Origin: Halictus rubicundus
Taxonomy: Eukaryota; Arthropoda; Insecta; Hymenoptera; Halictidae
Length of the DNA stretch: 64,000 bases
Assembly: GCF_050948215.1 (NCBI RefSeq)
Contig: NC_135150.1
Coordinates: forward strand, 18,641,943 to 18,705,942
Direction of reading: 5' to 3'
The notes under the pieces are model-generated. The model was not told where the DNA came from. It made no database searches and saw only the letters and a program-made list of their open reading frames with translations. Below are positions 23,430-35,719 of this stretch, one piece after another; within the stretch, counting starts at the first letter, position 1; each line of letters begins with the position of its first letter. Both the position numbers and the translations under genes were made by a program.

Positions 23430-25670
23430 GTCAACAGCCAACGTTGAGGAAAATTTACTCACGATTGTGTGGCACGTTTCGGTGGTGCGGCAGGACTGTC
23501 GACGAGGGTGGAAAAGCACGTCGGATCGGCCGCGAAAGAGGCTCGCTCCTCTCTTGAGTCGCGCATCGCGCAGACGTGCTCGTGTCCCATCGAGCCCCCA
23601 CCCTCCCTTACAGCCCCCTGGTACACACGGTGAACGATAAACGGGGGTAGAAAGGAAGATTGCTGGCGGTTTTCCCCGTGGCCGATAGCGCCTCGCGAAA
23701 AGGGCCGGGAGAGATGCAGAAGGGATCGGCTTGTAACCGTGTCACCGGGAACCCCCTCACCCCCTCCCACCCCTATCCGTAAACCGACACCGATACAGAC
23801 GGTTTCATAATCAATGCCACTGATGAGCTCCAACTACGCATCCGCCGCAATTATGCACAGACGCTCTTACAAACAATTTTGCAAAGCGACTTCTTTTTTT
23901 ACAAATCTTCAACGTATTTTTATCCATTTATAGCGAGACTACAGAGAATCTCTATAACTGAAAAAATTAAATAAAATGTTCAGAGTATTATTTATGACGG
24001 CCGAAGGTAAAGTCCCATTCTTCTGCCAATGATTTTGATATTTTAATTTTGAAATGGGAATAGTAATTTTATATTTTACCGAACTTTGTATTTTATCGTA
24101 CTTCTGACAGCTTTTATGCAGTATATACAAATCTTTGAGAACTTTAGTAAAAGTTAATACATCTGAATTTCAGTTTTCATGAATTGAGACCATTTTTGCG
24201 GGGAATTAAACGTTATTATCTGCTAGATATTTTTCGTTTTAACGATTTTCGTAATAATATTTAGTTATGCGATTTCCTGTGTTGAAACTTTGACATTGAT
24301 CGACAAATATTTAGAAAGTTGAGGAATCCTATTTACGAACGTCAATTTCACGCGGACCTCCAAGCTGAATAAAATGAGCGCTTTGTATTCGAGATTTTAC
24401 GGTATGTAAATTACATTTTCATAAAATTTTATATGAGGTGCTCGACGAAATTCAGAAAATTAGTCATTCTTCTTGAACACATAAAAATATCACAAAGAAA
24501 CTTGTCTCTCCGGACAAGAATATTTTATAATAACACCAAAATTGATAACAGTAAAATTTTCAAACATAAAATCTGCAAATTCATAAAAATGTACTTTGTT
24601 TTATTTTGTCCTAGATTTGCGGAAACGTCAAGGGAAGATTAATAATTGAAACGGGGATTTTATGGAGTTACAAAACACGTCAAAATCTAGCCCGGGTTTT
24701 TTCGAAACTATAAAGCCACGTTTGACGTCAGAATTTGTATTAATAACTTTTATATTTTGATTTATCCTCGGCTAAAAGGGGGAAAATACGAAATGGGTTT
24801 AGCAAATATTGCAATTGGAACAATCATCTCTCTTTTAATATATTAAAATCCTTTTATAGCATTTCTAATCTCCCAGAATCGATAGAAATAACCCAGAAAA
24901 ACCCGAATCCACCTGAACCAAGCAAACAAGAGAATTGTTATTAACGTCCCACGCAGCGTGAATATTTTCATCGCAGAAAGAAGCTTGAAAAATTCGTTCC
25001 ATTTCCGTTGGAAAATCCGAACGGCGCGGATCGTTATTAAAGGCGAAACATACGAGTAATAAATTACGCCGGCGGAAACCAAAAAATGGTAGTTCGGAGA
25101 TTGTGTTGCTGACATTTCGCCGGGAACTTGCACCCCAGTTTTCCCGACGGTTTTCGGTCACGTACGAAGGGTCAGAACTTTTCCCGATTAGGAAACTTCC
25201 GGATCTAATTTATGAACGATCAGCACTCTTGAATATTTAATGCGTTTTTCCCAGGCCCACCTGCCGGTCGCTTAATTTACACGACTATAATACGTAGGAG
25301 CCTCGATTGTTCCCGACTGTCTAAAACATTTCACGAATCATGCTCGAGGAGAGAAATCGTTCCGGCCGACGACGACCGGCGGATTTCCATTCGGCCCGAT
25401 ATTTTCTAGACTCCCAGAAAAGAATTCCCAGAACCGGAATCGCGTTTAAAGCCCGGTGCTCCGATTCCTCGGTTCATGCTAAATTTTCCCCGGCTACGAT
25501 TTCCTCGAGCGATTGCGAGGAAAGCAACAAATCTGCCGAACCGTTTCTCTTTCCGTTTCTCCACTTCGTCCTGAAAGATGTTAAACAGCGTTTCATCCAT
25601 TACACCGTGTCGGCGGATGCGCAAAAGCGCGGACTCCGCTAACCAATAAGAGCGTAAATTATTCGTTTCA
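23430..25670. other. Unannotated non-coding stretch
   Basis: GC-rich at 23.45-23.85 kb, then AT-rich to about 24.9 kb, then mixed. Overlapping open frames occur on both strands at 24.84-25.64 kb without protein-like features. Confidence 0.45.
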
Positions 25671-25678
25671 ATAATTTG

Positions 25679-26262
25679 TAATCAGTTATTTGCAAAGAAT
25701 TTGTTTTGCCTTTAGTTCTGTACCGATCGTTGATGAGGAAACACGTATTCTTTTACAGTTTTCGGTAAAGCAGCCTGTATTCAAAATATTCTAAAAAGTA
25801 TAATTTTTTTACAACCCTATAATAAAATGGCGGCGTCCGTACCTTCCAAGGATCATGTTCGTCATTGTATACTTTCTCATTTTCATGCGGGATTTAATGC
25901 AACGGTAACAACAAAGAAAATTTGCGATGTTTATGGAGATGTATTGAAGGTCAACAAGTGTCAACGTTGGTTCAGAAGGTTTGCTGCTGGTGATTATGAT
26001 CTCTCTGACAGGCCTCGAAGTGGACGATCAGTTGAATTTGATAATGACACCCTAAAATTTCTAGTGGAAGCTGATCCAAAATTAAGTATACAAGAATTGT
26101 CGAGACTATCTACTATCTACTGCTTGAAAATTTGCAGGAAAGATGGCAAACTGTCCTTGATAATGATGGAGATTATACAATAAATAAAGAAATAAAAACT
26201 TGAATTTACTACAAAGTTTGTTTTAGATTACAAAATAATTGATTACTTATGGGTCCGCCTAA
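25679..26262 (+). mobile_element. Mariner-like element with internal deletion
   Basis: The right end reads GTAGTAAATT-type 3' sequence, then AAAATAATTGATTACTTATG and GGTCCGCCTAA-TA. It matches the left end of the 214-bp MITE at 39001 in inverse orientation. The left part (GTAATCAGTTATTTGCAAAG, then AATTTGTTTTGCCTTTAG) matches that MITE's other end, but the outermost ~20 bp of the left repeat are degraded. The coding region is cut down to its two extremities (next entry). It is therefore intermediate between an autonomous mariner (about 1.3 kb) and the MITE. Confidence 0.8.
25827..26183 (+). pseudogene. Mariner transposase, N-terminal DNA-binding region, core deleted
   Basis: The frame starts with an ATG in a good position and encodes 118 residues. 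Residues about 9-95 read as the N-terminal helix-turn-helix region of a mariner transposase, the domain also found in human SETMAR. Key pieces are ILSHFHAGFNAT, KKICDVYGD, the diagnostic WFRRFAAGDYDLSDRPRSGR and the start of the second helix-turn-helix (LVEADPKLSIQELS). After about residue 96 the sequence jumps to the C-terminal tail in another frame (LQERWQTVLDNDGDYTIN), so the whole DD(34)D catalytic domain is gone and the junction is frameshifted. It cannot transpose. It could in principle still bind its own ends, as a repressor-like product, if expressed. Confidence 0.85.
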
Positions 26263-26269
26263 TATTAGA

Positions 26270-27775
26270 AGCCGCAATAAAAATCTCAGAAGGTAAATCG
26301 GAACGATCGCATTTCCCAAACAAGAAGAAAACGCCAATTGTTTCCCCGATTGGACCGAATTTCACCGAACAAGTTAACCATCAATAATATTATGGAAAAT
26401 TCCTCCGGATTAAAATACAAAAATGCTGAAGCAAACGAACAGTATTGTGTTCGATATCGCTCGCACCGGCACAGAAATTTAGCCGGCGAAGAACACAATA
26501 AAAATTGAAATGCCGAGCGAGCCGACTATCAATTCTGATCCATCTCCATCAACAATCGATTACCGGCGAAGCGTATTCAACATTCATCCCATTTTATCGC
26601 GGCACAATGGCCGGGTGATAGGCGATACCGATGAATAGTCGGTTCGAATCGGCGAATTAAGAAGTTGCCAGCGACAAAATGGCGCGACGCCTTCGCGACG
26701 TTCGTGAATCTTTCATACGCTTTCGGATACGGATCGTTACGACGCGAGGCTCTCCACCTGCTCCCGATGGTGTCGCAAAAAAAAAAGGAAGAAGGAAACC
26801 GCCGGTCGCGATCGTGGCTCGAGGAACCGGAAGATCGATGGGACATCGGGCCATCCGGATTCGGAACGACATTTTTCATTTCGATAGGCGCCGATGCCCA
26901 TCTGCGTGCACAACATTCTCTTATCGCGACTCTGATCCTCCAAAAACGAAAAACATACAGCTGCCGGACGCTGGGAGACAAATTGAAAAATATGGGAACG
27001 ATAGAGCGCAAAACTTTCGGCCATTTTGCAATGCCGAAGAGAAATAACCTTAACAATTATTCGTAGAAACTGTTTTTCGGAATGTCCATCGTGTTCGTTG
27101 ATGGCCCAGTCGATTAATCTCAAGAACGCGTGTAAATATTCAGTTTTTCTTATCCCACAGAGTACTATCTCAGGGTTTAAAGAAATTGATCTGGAACTCT
27201 AATGAAAATTCTGCCGAACACAAAGCTCCACGCTCTCCTCATCAGCGGTTCTTCAGCGGTACAAGCGCAGCAAATCAGGATGAATAAAACGCGAGCAACA
27301 AACACGCGCTCCCCCGACCTGAGGAACTTTCGAAGTCGATTTCCTCGAAGACGAAGTCCGACAGGAAACTCTTCCGCCCCACACTTTCGCTTCATTTTTA
27401 CATGATCCAAATCTGCGCCCGCTCGCACCCCGTCTACCCACCCCATATAAACTTATCCTTCTTACTTTCACCGATGGAACGCGCTGGCGCAGCCTGCGAG
27501 GGAATCCGGGAGAACGCAGAAGAGGAATGAAGAAATTAACGCGGGAAAAAGTGTACGGTAATGCCTCGATATACGCGCGAGAAACGTGCACGATACCTGC
27601 GAAAAATTCCCACTACAGGGTACAGAGGCTCAGCGAAGTGTAGCATGATTAAATTTAATCTAATTGAAACGTAACATGATCTTTACAAAACTATCACCGA
27701 CATACTCGCGACATGTTTCTGATTAAAACCAGCCCAAACATCGCACAATTCGGAGCACGTTTACTTATTCAATTT
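26270..27775. other. Unannotated non-coding stretch
   Basis: A GC-richer island at 26.57-27.6 kb has several overlapping open frames on both strands (up to 159 codons). None shows a recognisable domain, and mutual overlap argues against coding. Confidence 0.45.
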
Positions 27776-27781
27776 ACCATT

Positions 27782-27942
27782 CAGTAGAACCTCCATTATC
27801 CGAACTGTCGATATCCGAATTATTCGAATACGTGTAAATAGTTCTACAGAGATCAGCTATACAAATCAGTAAATATTAAAACTAGTTCTATCATTTGAAC
27901 ACTCAAGTTTCACTGGCGCAGTTCGGATAATCGAGGTTCCAC
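27782..27942. mobile_element. 161-bp pogo-type MITE
   Basis: The left end is CAGTAGAACCTCCATTATCC, continuing GAACTG. The right end is CAGTTCGGATAATCGAGGTT, continuing CCACCA. They are inverse with few mismatches over about 23 bp. The motif CAGT..AACCTC.ATTATCCGAAC is the classical terminus of pogo/Tigger derivatives. The interior is AT-rich and non-coding. A clear TA duplication was not found at the outer edges. Confidence 0.75.
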
Positions 27943-27949
27943 CATATCG

Positions 27950-29695
27950 CGGATTAAACAAGTAAACATGGACCAAATTGCGTCGTGTTTGGAATCATTT
28001 TAATCGGGAAAATGTTACGGATGTATCGATAAACGTTTCGTAACGAAATAATGAAAAACAAATAAGTGAAATCAGTGAACGAATGAATTTCAGGGATGTT
28101 TTATCAACCCGCTACGCTTGTCCAGGTTCTAGAGGTAAGAGGTCGTATCCGTGCACGATGCGAAATAACATTTTGATCCGGAATTTCGCGAATGCAGCGC
28201 AGCATTAATTTCGAAGTGAAACGAACACCGGGCGAGCTGGAAGAAAAGAGAAGGCGCGAGATATACAGATTCGGCCTGAGGTAACGATTCCTCCGGCGAG
28301 CTCATGGGGGGTTTTAATAAGGAAACGAGAGCTTATTCATATCCCTTGATGGCGCAAGCGCCGGAAAGCCACCTGTAGCCCCAGCTTCCAATCAATACAT
28401 CACAGAGGCATATCGTGCAGCTTTCCAGGTAGCAATGTGTACATACACACACGTAGCTCTGCATATAGGAGCGACCTGTTCCGGCGAGCCAGAAGTCGCC
28501 TGTTGCTGCCGCACCGGCGGCTCATGATTCGATCGGAGTCCTCTGCTCCGATTTCAAGCCACCCCCGACGACGACGAGGATCGCGGCTACGCTTTGATGT
28601 ATCGAACGATACAACGGAACAAGAGAGGCGTCGCGACGCCCGTCCGGCAACCCCCTATATCGGTATCGCCTTCTGCCAGCCTAGAAACGGATGATCTATA
28701 TTCGAGTCTCCCGGTAAATCAATGCGCAGCCTGCCTGCAACCAGCAATCAGCCGGACCGAATATTAGGACAACGCGCGCGTGTCAGCGCGGTTCCAACCC
28801 CCGAGGGTCGCCTTGCGAATTTCGCCACGATGGACCTTCCGATCTCACCCCCTCGATCGATCCGGAGACTCCAACGAGTCTCGGGTTTACAATATATTTT
28901 TATATCGCTGAATATTTATTGTTGTACGGTTCTATTTAGCATTTCGGTTTTGATTACCCTCTACGGCGTCTAATTTTATTTTTAATCACCACGTGACTAA
29001 GCTATCTTGTTTTGTTGTATCTCTTTTTTAATCAAGGAACATGGGATCAATTTTATTTGCTGTTTTCAAGCTATAGCAATTTGTTTACAGAAAAATTAGC
29101 ACTGCAGAGGGTTAACACTTTGGTCGTGTGTGGCTGACGCAATTTTTTTATCAAACATGAAAACCAATTTTTACTACAATCTATTAACTAACTTAACTTT
29201 CATTGGGATCTACAAGGTATGAGAATGTTACGAAAATCATTGCTATAATAAACTTTGTCTTTGCTATTCTAGTGTTACCAAAAAAGTTGTTTTGATTTTG
29301 TGTAACTATTGTGAGCATTGACGTGATAATTGTTGTGCCCCTTTAGGGGTAGTTTGAACAAAAGCAGCCTTCTGCTTTCAGTTTTAATTTTTCTGACTGA
29401 AGTATGAATCGAGCTACGGGCTAAAATGATTCAGCATCTCGAGTCTTTTACATTTCACTGCCAAGGAGTTGATTGATGATCATCTCCTTCCATTTAAAAT
29501 AAAAGGCTTAGAATCACTGGCTGACGAAAATTGAAAGAGCCTTGAAAAATGAATGTACTCTATTTCATAAATTTCCATTTTCTATTTTCTTGGAGTGAAT
29601 TAGCAGCTTAATAGCAGCCCAATTTAATTCTCAAAATACTAATGTTCCAATTTTCTGAACAGTCCACAAGAATTAATCGAATCCAAGTGTGCACA
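27950..29695. other. Unannotated non-coding stretch
   Basis: GC-richer at 28.1-28.9 kb, then strongly AT-rich. A TTAACACTTTGGTCGTG motif at about 29112 resembles a TTAA-type element end. No gene recognised. Confidence 0.45.
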
Positions 29696-29701
29696 AATTA
29701 T

Positions 29702-30040
29702 ATTGATGATGTTTAAAATTGGTTTGCTTTCGAAGTCGAACTAAAAATGAAAACCTTTAGTTTTGTGATCTAAACAATTTTTATATTGTCGTCGAATTAT
29801 AATTAAATTTGAATATTTATCCCTTTGGTTTGTGCAATCAGAAGTCTAAATAAAAATTGATGATGTTTCAGTTAGGTTTGTGATTGAATATGAAAACCTT
29901 TCATTTCATAATCCACAGAATTTTGATATCGTTGTCGAGTTATAGTTAAGCTTCAATATCTATTATTTAAATTTCAACAAATAAAATCGATAATGTTTGA
30001 AGCAGGTTTGCCTCTGAAGTTTGCGTCCAATTAATAGTTA
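29702..30040. repeat. Degenerate tandem repeat, unit 130-155 bp
   Basis: Units begin ATTGATGATGTTT or ATCGATAATGTTTGAA at 29702, 29856 and 29986. Shared blocks follow in order: GGTTTG..(T/C)TCGAAG, ATGAAAACCTTT, ATATTGTCGTCGA(A/G)TTAT and AATATTTAT. The first two units are nearly full and the third is cut after about 55 bp. Old, AT-rich, non-coding. Confidence 0.7.
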
Positions 30041-30044
30041 TTCA

Positions 30045-32639
30045 AACACTTATTGTGCACAGCCTGACAGAACGGATTATATTCGCTTTGTGTTAATTAA
30101 TTCTCTTGCTTTCGATCGAGAACAATGAATCTTCTTCTTTATGGAAATGAAGTTTTGAAGTTGCCGCGAAGTTCAGAACACGTAATTGAGAATTTTTGTT
30201 AAAATAAAAATTGGTGGTGCCTCTTTTAAAAGTTGATTTATGTAATTAAATTGGATAACGAGAGTGAAACTAATGTAAATTAATTTCACGAATACTTTGG
30301 AATCGCTAATGGCTTTCGAAGAATATTGTTCGAGTTACATATTGAACGTGAGATAATGTTCTTCTTCAGAATTCATTCAATTCTGCATTTCAGCTCGTGG
30401 ACTCGTTCATCTTCCATTAATTTTTCGGGTCTTCCTTTCTTGCATTAATTTGCATTCGTTTACGATGTAATTTCCATCGTAGTAATTTACTTTGCGTACA
30501 CCATAAGAATTCATTGTGATTTATTTTGCTCATCAAATATGTTAAATTGCATTTAGACGTATCCGAGGACAAATTGCATCGGTTCATCTTTATTCATTTC
30601 CGGCTGCGTCGACTTTCGTTTTGCGAAAACTCGGATAGAATTTTCCATTCGTTTATTTACGCGAAATATCAATTAGCTTGTTAACCTATTTACAAATACA
30701 AAAAAATGATAAATTCTTTCATCATATTTCAATCGCTTTAATTTTCTGTGATTTACACAGTGATCAAAATCCCTATTTTCATACATATTTAAAAAAAAAA
30801 ACTATAATGTTTACTTCTTCGACTGGAAAATTCCTTGTGCTATAAATAAAATGAAAATGTCATCGACGTTTATTTCAGGAAAACGTTCTCTGATATTTAA
30901 AAAATTTATGCATATAACTGCATAAAGAATCGCCATCCAATAATTTTCGATTTATTAAATTGTTTCGGTTGCATAGAAAATTCGCATTGTGCTCGTAATT
31001 ATTTTTTCGACTTTGTTGCAGCGCGTAATTCCCGCCTCCATAACATTATGCGTTTCCAGCTTCGTGATTCATAGTGAAACACCTAAAAATAAACGTTTAA
31101 ATGTCAAGTACCGCCCCCGCTGACAACTCTGCCGCCTCCGCAAAGCAAGGGAACTTCAAAAGCCCAGTTACTAATGCGATATTCGCTTATGAAGTTTGTT
31201 TAATATTATTTAAACAATTGTTTAAACAAATAAATGACAAAATCTGAGTTGCCAAGCGAAGTTTGGAATTGTAAAATCGCGTAATTTTTTATTAATCGTC
31301 GCTTTGACCTTCGAGTCACGTTGGAATGGAAATTTAATCGCGTACTATGTCGCGAATGTTTTCTGTAAATTGTACTAAAATTCATTTATACATTTCCACA
31401 TCGCATAAAATGGTTCAAAGTAAATTTCCAGTGTAAACCAACAGGCCGCGGGAGTTAAAAGTGCGCGGATATTTTTCCTGCGCCCTGTAAAGCACTCCGT
31501 TAGGTTCGAAATCAAACTAGAATCTATTGGAGCATTATTCAGCTTTTAATTGTAGCAAACCTCCGAACGGATACGCTAGAAATGTAAAAGCCGAGATACG
31601 TACTCGCGAATGTAAATCTCGATTCATGATATTATCCGTATGATAAAAACTAAGCACTGTATGCGCTGTTCTCGGAAGCCCTTTTGGGATTCATAATTTT
31701 CTTTTTTCCACGGGGATTAATAGTAATATGGACCTGCGGTTGCCGGGCAACGTGTTTCTTAAAAGGAATTCGCGTTGCACTAACACAACCAGGAAAAAAT
31801 TACTCGGCATTGCCACTGTAGCAATCAGGACTCCAGCCTTGACGTAAAATTTGTTTGTTGCTTAAGTTAAGAAACGTCTTTTAACTTTGTGTCCTGTGGG
31901 ATTAACACCAATTCAGTGGAACACGTTTCTAATATGAAAATTAATGTAGCGTGTACATTAAAAATGACATTTAAAATTTCTAACAATTTATTCAATTAAA
32001 GCTTTGCAAAGCCCGTGTTGTTGAATGTATTTTCGTTTGAATGTATTTTTTGTTTGAATATTGTATAAAATAGAGAAAAAATGCTGGTCGTGTATGTGTT
32101 AAATTTGCAGCTGTCGCGTAGTTGCAAATGAAGGATAAAAACACAAATCCAAGTAAAAACAGTAGAAGAAAAAAGTATTGAAATTGAAATGTCGAAAAAC
32201 ATATTTCTCGCAGTCGTTTCACTTGTTTCATCAAAATGTAAACTATTCGCGTAATCTACAATTTAGAATTGAATCGTGATGAAGAAACAGTGATGTAACT
32301 GTTAGAAAGTGTTTGCAGGATTGTATAAAATTCAATGAAACTGATATTATCGTGTTAATTACTGGTGCATCTGGTGCGGTTCTTTCGCGAGCCACCCGGT
32401 GTGCAGGATGCAATATAAATCGATGTCCGATGCGTGCGAATATAGGCCACGAAAACCAACGTGGAGAAAAAAACACCGGGCTCATATAATGTTGCGAGCA
32501 GCTGGATTTGTTGCAGAAACGTCGTTGGTGACCGATGCGTTAAAAAAAAAGACCGTTTCAACATGCTCGGTATAAAAGTATAATAAACCGTCTAACTTGG
32601 TTGCGGCCATGGTCAGAAATGTCTGACGCTGCGTTTCAA

Positions 32640-32640
<1 letters not shown>
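30045..32640. other. Unannotated AT-rich stretch
   Basis: The longest feature-poor stretch, AT-rich throughout, with no repeat family or protein-like frame recognised. Confidence 0.5.

Positions 32641-32642
<2 letters not shown>

Positions 32643-32690
<48 letters not shown>
32643..32690. repeat. (GA)n microsatellite
   Basis: An uninterrupted run of about 24 GA dinucleotides. Confidence 0.95.
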
Positions 32691-32693
<3 letters not shown>

Positions 32694-32699
32694 TGAACA

Positions 32700-33660
32700 C
32701 AGTGGTGGGGGTTATTGTTTGGGTTAGTATGTACAGCCGCGTGAATATCAATTTGCAGTCGGGCTCGATGGATCACGACGATAACATATTTTATTTAGCA
32801 TAATATTTCGCGTGTCCTAAGGGAATCGATTCGCGAACGTTGACGTCAAAACAACAAACTATTAAACAAGCGATCAGTCGCGGAGGCAACGCGGCTGCTA
32901 ATGAGAGTATATTAAAAGACACCAATTTGTGGAGCAAACAAATCAGTGCGAAATGAACACTATTTTTCCCCTGCGCAGCCGCTTTTTGTTTTTAAAATCG
33001 AGGCTACGACGTTATTTTAATTATCGATCGTATTTACCCGTATCAATTTGCACACAGTATTACTTGTTTTACATCGGTATTTCATATGACTGGCAAAACA
33101 ATGGCTCGATAAAAACGTATGAGTAAAAACAATATTGCACGGGTACGTTGGCTGGTCGTATTCGAAAGCATGCGTTCCCCATGAATATTCAAATCGGGCA
33201 TCCTCTCTAAACCGGGGAAAATATTTTACTATTTAAAAAAGCGCTGTTCGGCAAATAGTTTTCGAAAAAATGCGGAAAAATTGCACTCTGGCGAACCGTG
33301 GAGCAATTCCGGAATGAATAAGTTGCTCGGGCTCCGGAGATATTAATTTTCTGGAAAAACATTGCATGGAAAGACGTGCCGAAATGTAAACAATATTATT
33401 CTTTAACTCGAGAGAACTAAATTATCGTGTGCGGAAATTGTGATGTTGAATAAAATCAAAAATATAATTGAACACTTTTTGTATAATATGTAGAACCGAA
33501 ATTATGTTGTCCGATAAAGAAACAGGATACACGAAGTGAAACAGTTTGCCTTGCTGTTGAACTTATTAATTAATCCTCCGTGTGCTATGCCGGAGTCATT
33601 CGTGATCCGTCGCGGCAACGGTTGGGATAAGCTCGAGCGACACAAGACATAACTCTCAAC
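32700..33660. other. Unannotated non-coding stretch
   Basis: No gene recognised. At about 33570, TTAATCCTCCGTGTGCTATG, then CCGGAG, resembles the segment at about 56901 (TTAACCCTCGG...TATGCCGGAG). These may be two ends of one TTAA-type MITE family. Confidence 0.4.
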
Positions 33661-33667
33661 AAAGGTG

Positions 33668-34104
33668 CAGTGATTTCTCTACACAGGGAGTTTCACCTAA
33701 CTCGAGCATCTAAAATATCTCGCTTGTTTTTTAAGATAGAAAAAAAATGTCAGAGGAAAACATTAGTTGGTTCAGAGGGGCAAAAAAACCTCGATGACCT
33801 TGAAATCTCAAAAAATATAACCTTGAACAAATTTTTTGGCCTATCATAATATTTTCCCCTCTGAACCAACTAATGTTATCCTCTGAAATTTTCTTCTATC
33901 ATAAAGAACAAGCGAGATATTTTAGATTCTCGAGTTAGGTGAACCACCCTGTATATGTCGCCAAGGCCTGGATGATAAACGTCGCGGAATTATCCCCACT
34001 ACCGCGGGGTATACCCCTTGAGGGGCTTCGTGTCTCGAGAGGCCTCGGACGCTGAGGAGAGTAAACATAACACTGTGTTGTTGACATATATCGAGAACTA
34101 ACTG
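33668..34104 (-). mobile_element. Pogo-like MITE, family P, split by a nested element
   Basis: The left terminus CAGTGATTTCTCTA lies at 33668-33681. The rest of the element, TATATGTCGCCAAGGCCTGG onward, resumes at 33952 and runs to CTAACTG at 34104. Between them is a complete family-B foldback element (33684-33951). Joined, the two parts are about 170 bp and collinear with the 13914 copy in inverse orientation. The nesting gives the order of events: P inserted first, B later. Confidence 0.8.
33684..33951. mobile_element. Foldback element with CAGGG ends (family B), nested
   Basis: It starts CAGGGAGTTTCACCTAACTC and ends GAGTTAGGTGAACCACCCTG, 268 bp, with inverted arms of about 110 bp. The inner arm blocks GTTGGTTCAGAGGGGCAA and CCCCTCTGAACCAACTAA pair. 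Relative to the 448-bp copy at 11804, most of one inner arm and the loop are deleted. It sits at a TA-rich position inside a family-P MITE. Confidence 0.8.
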
Positions 34105-34170
34105 TACCCTCATCCGAAATACGACGACAGCCGGACCCGAGCCATCGTCTTATATCGGAATGAAACTGTA
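34105..34170. mobile_element. Mini-palindromic CAGT-type element (family Q)
   Basis: A stretch of about 65 bp directly abuts the P copy. It reads CTCATCCGAAATACGACGAC on one side and, inversely, CAGTTTCATTCCGATATAAG with ACGATGGCTCGGG on the other. The two halves form an imperfect hairpin. The same sequence in the other orientation abuts a P copy again at 57548-57600. Confidence 0.6.
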
Positions 34171-34179
34171 GTAATGGAA

Positions 34180-35615
34180 TATGGGTGCGAATCAAAAATG
34201 ATTGCAAAGGTTCCAATAAAAGTTTTAGAAACATTTAATTATCCAGAATTACAGCCAGTCCATTTCATATAGGTTGAAATAAATAAATATTATTCTTATA
34301 GTCGTCCAGGATAAATTTAATCATTTTTAGTTGATCTGGAAGGGTTTCTGGTTTCGCGCCAGAGGTATAAAGAGATATAAAGCGCCGTAAATTGCGCTTT
34401 AAATTAAATTAAATTAAATTAAAAGATTGCGATTCCACGTATGTCACGGGACCGGAGAGATGTCCGCGCGCGAAAGCGAATATTCACTATTGCGATATGT
34501 ATACGATGCTCGCGGTATCGAAGGGTAGTATACGGAATAGAACTGCACAATATCCTGCTTTAGCGATGGAAACGCACGCAGTCGGCTCTTTATATTGCGA
34601 GATTCTAATGTCGGTCACGGTTGATACCCGCGGAGAACGACAGCCATGAATGCCTCTAATGCGCTTCTTACTCTGCCGACGTAACGGAATACTAAAACTC
34701 CATCTACGTTCTCAAGAAAACAATCTTGCCTCCAAAAAGGCCAAAACAGTCGACTGCAAACTTCAATTTGTAAACATTCATCCTCGAAACTGTTTTCTGT
34801 GATTCAGATCAAAGGATTCCACCAATATTTTTCACCGAGAAATTATAATCCCCGTGAATGTTGAAAATATTTCAAAAGAATCGAAATTATACAACGGAGA
34901 ATGTTTTGCATATTCTTCTTCGGTGAGAAGATGTAGAAAACCAAAATTAGGTTAACGAAAAAGACGACTTTGATCGAGTTTAATATTAATTTTTAACAGA
35001 GATTCTTCCGGGGCAGTTTACACGGACAATTATTAAATAAAAGCTGATCTCTCCTCTTCAGGATTCCACAGTTAACTCCCTCCAGAGTTACAAATAAATC
35101 TCAAAACTGTTCGAACTTTGTTGAAAGTTTCATCCTATCGTGTTTCTCGTATTCGTGTCCGATGAAAATGTATAAAATCCGTTATTGTAACTCCGCAACT
35201 GTTGAAATAATAAAACGTCGCCGAACGCTGCACGAATTTTTGTTGGAAGAAACGTGATATAGCATTTGTTACTAAATATCCCCAAATCCACTAAACTTCC
35301 TCTGTTCTTTCTCCAAATAAAAAAAATTAGTCTTAATTCAAGCCTACTACAATAATCTCGCAAAAATTGGTGCAAATAAAGTCAATTTTTTCAGCGAATA
35401 CATGTATTTAAGTCTTCAAGGGTGGTGAGGTCTAGCATAAATAAATTGTCGATCTCTGCACAGAATAAAAATTTTCTCAGTTAATTAGTCCATTTAATCT
35501 ACGCATACTAAACGCGTAAAATTCGCATATTAGTCAACCTGTTGATAAATTTCTACGCAATTTTAGAAAGATCTCGTTGTGACAGTCCATAATCTAAGGA
35601 AACTAAGTCCATAAT
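34180..35615. other. Unannotated stretch with an (AAATT)n run
   Basis: An (AAATT) run of about five units lies at 34400-34424. The remainder is AT-rich and non-coding with no recognisable element. Confidence 0.5.
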
Positions 35616-35621
35616 CTAAAC

Positions 35622-35715
35622 AACCCTTTAGCACTCGAAATGGTGACTATAAGGCGTCACTGAAAAATATTTTTCACATTATTAAATTTGTTTGTCTTTA
35701 ATAAATCACCAGTAA
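35622..35715 (-). mobile_element. Half copy of the TTAA-target MITE
   Basis: CCCTTTAGCACTCGAAATGG, then an interior with TTTTTCACATTATTAAATTT and GTTTGTCTTTAATAAAT, matches the inverse of 6472-6606. The match stops at about 35715, so the other end is lost. Confidence 0.7.
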
Positions 35716-35719
35716 ATTG

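Noticed and set aside
23354..23557. Frame with alternating Arg-Glu peptide
   Set aside because: It is a translation of the GA microsatellite.
26577..27123. Five overlapping frames up to 159 codons on both strands
   Set aside because: All compete for the same DNA, none has a recognisable motif, and the region is GC-rich with few stop codons.
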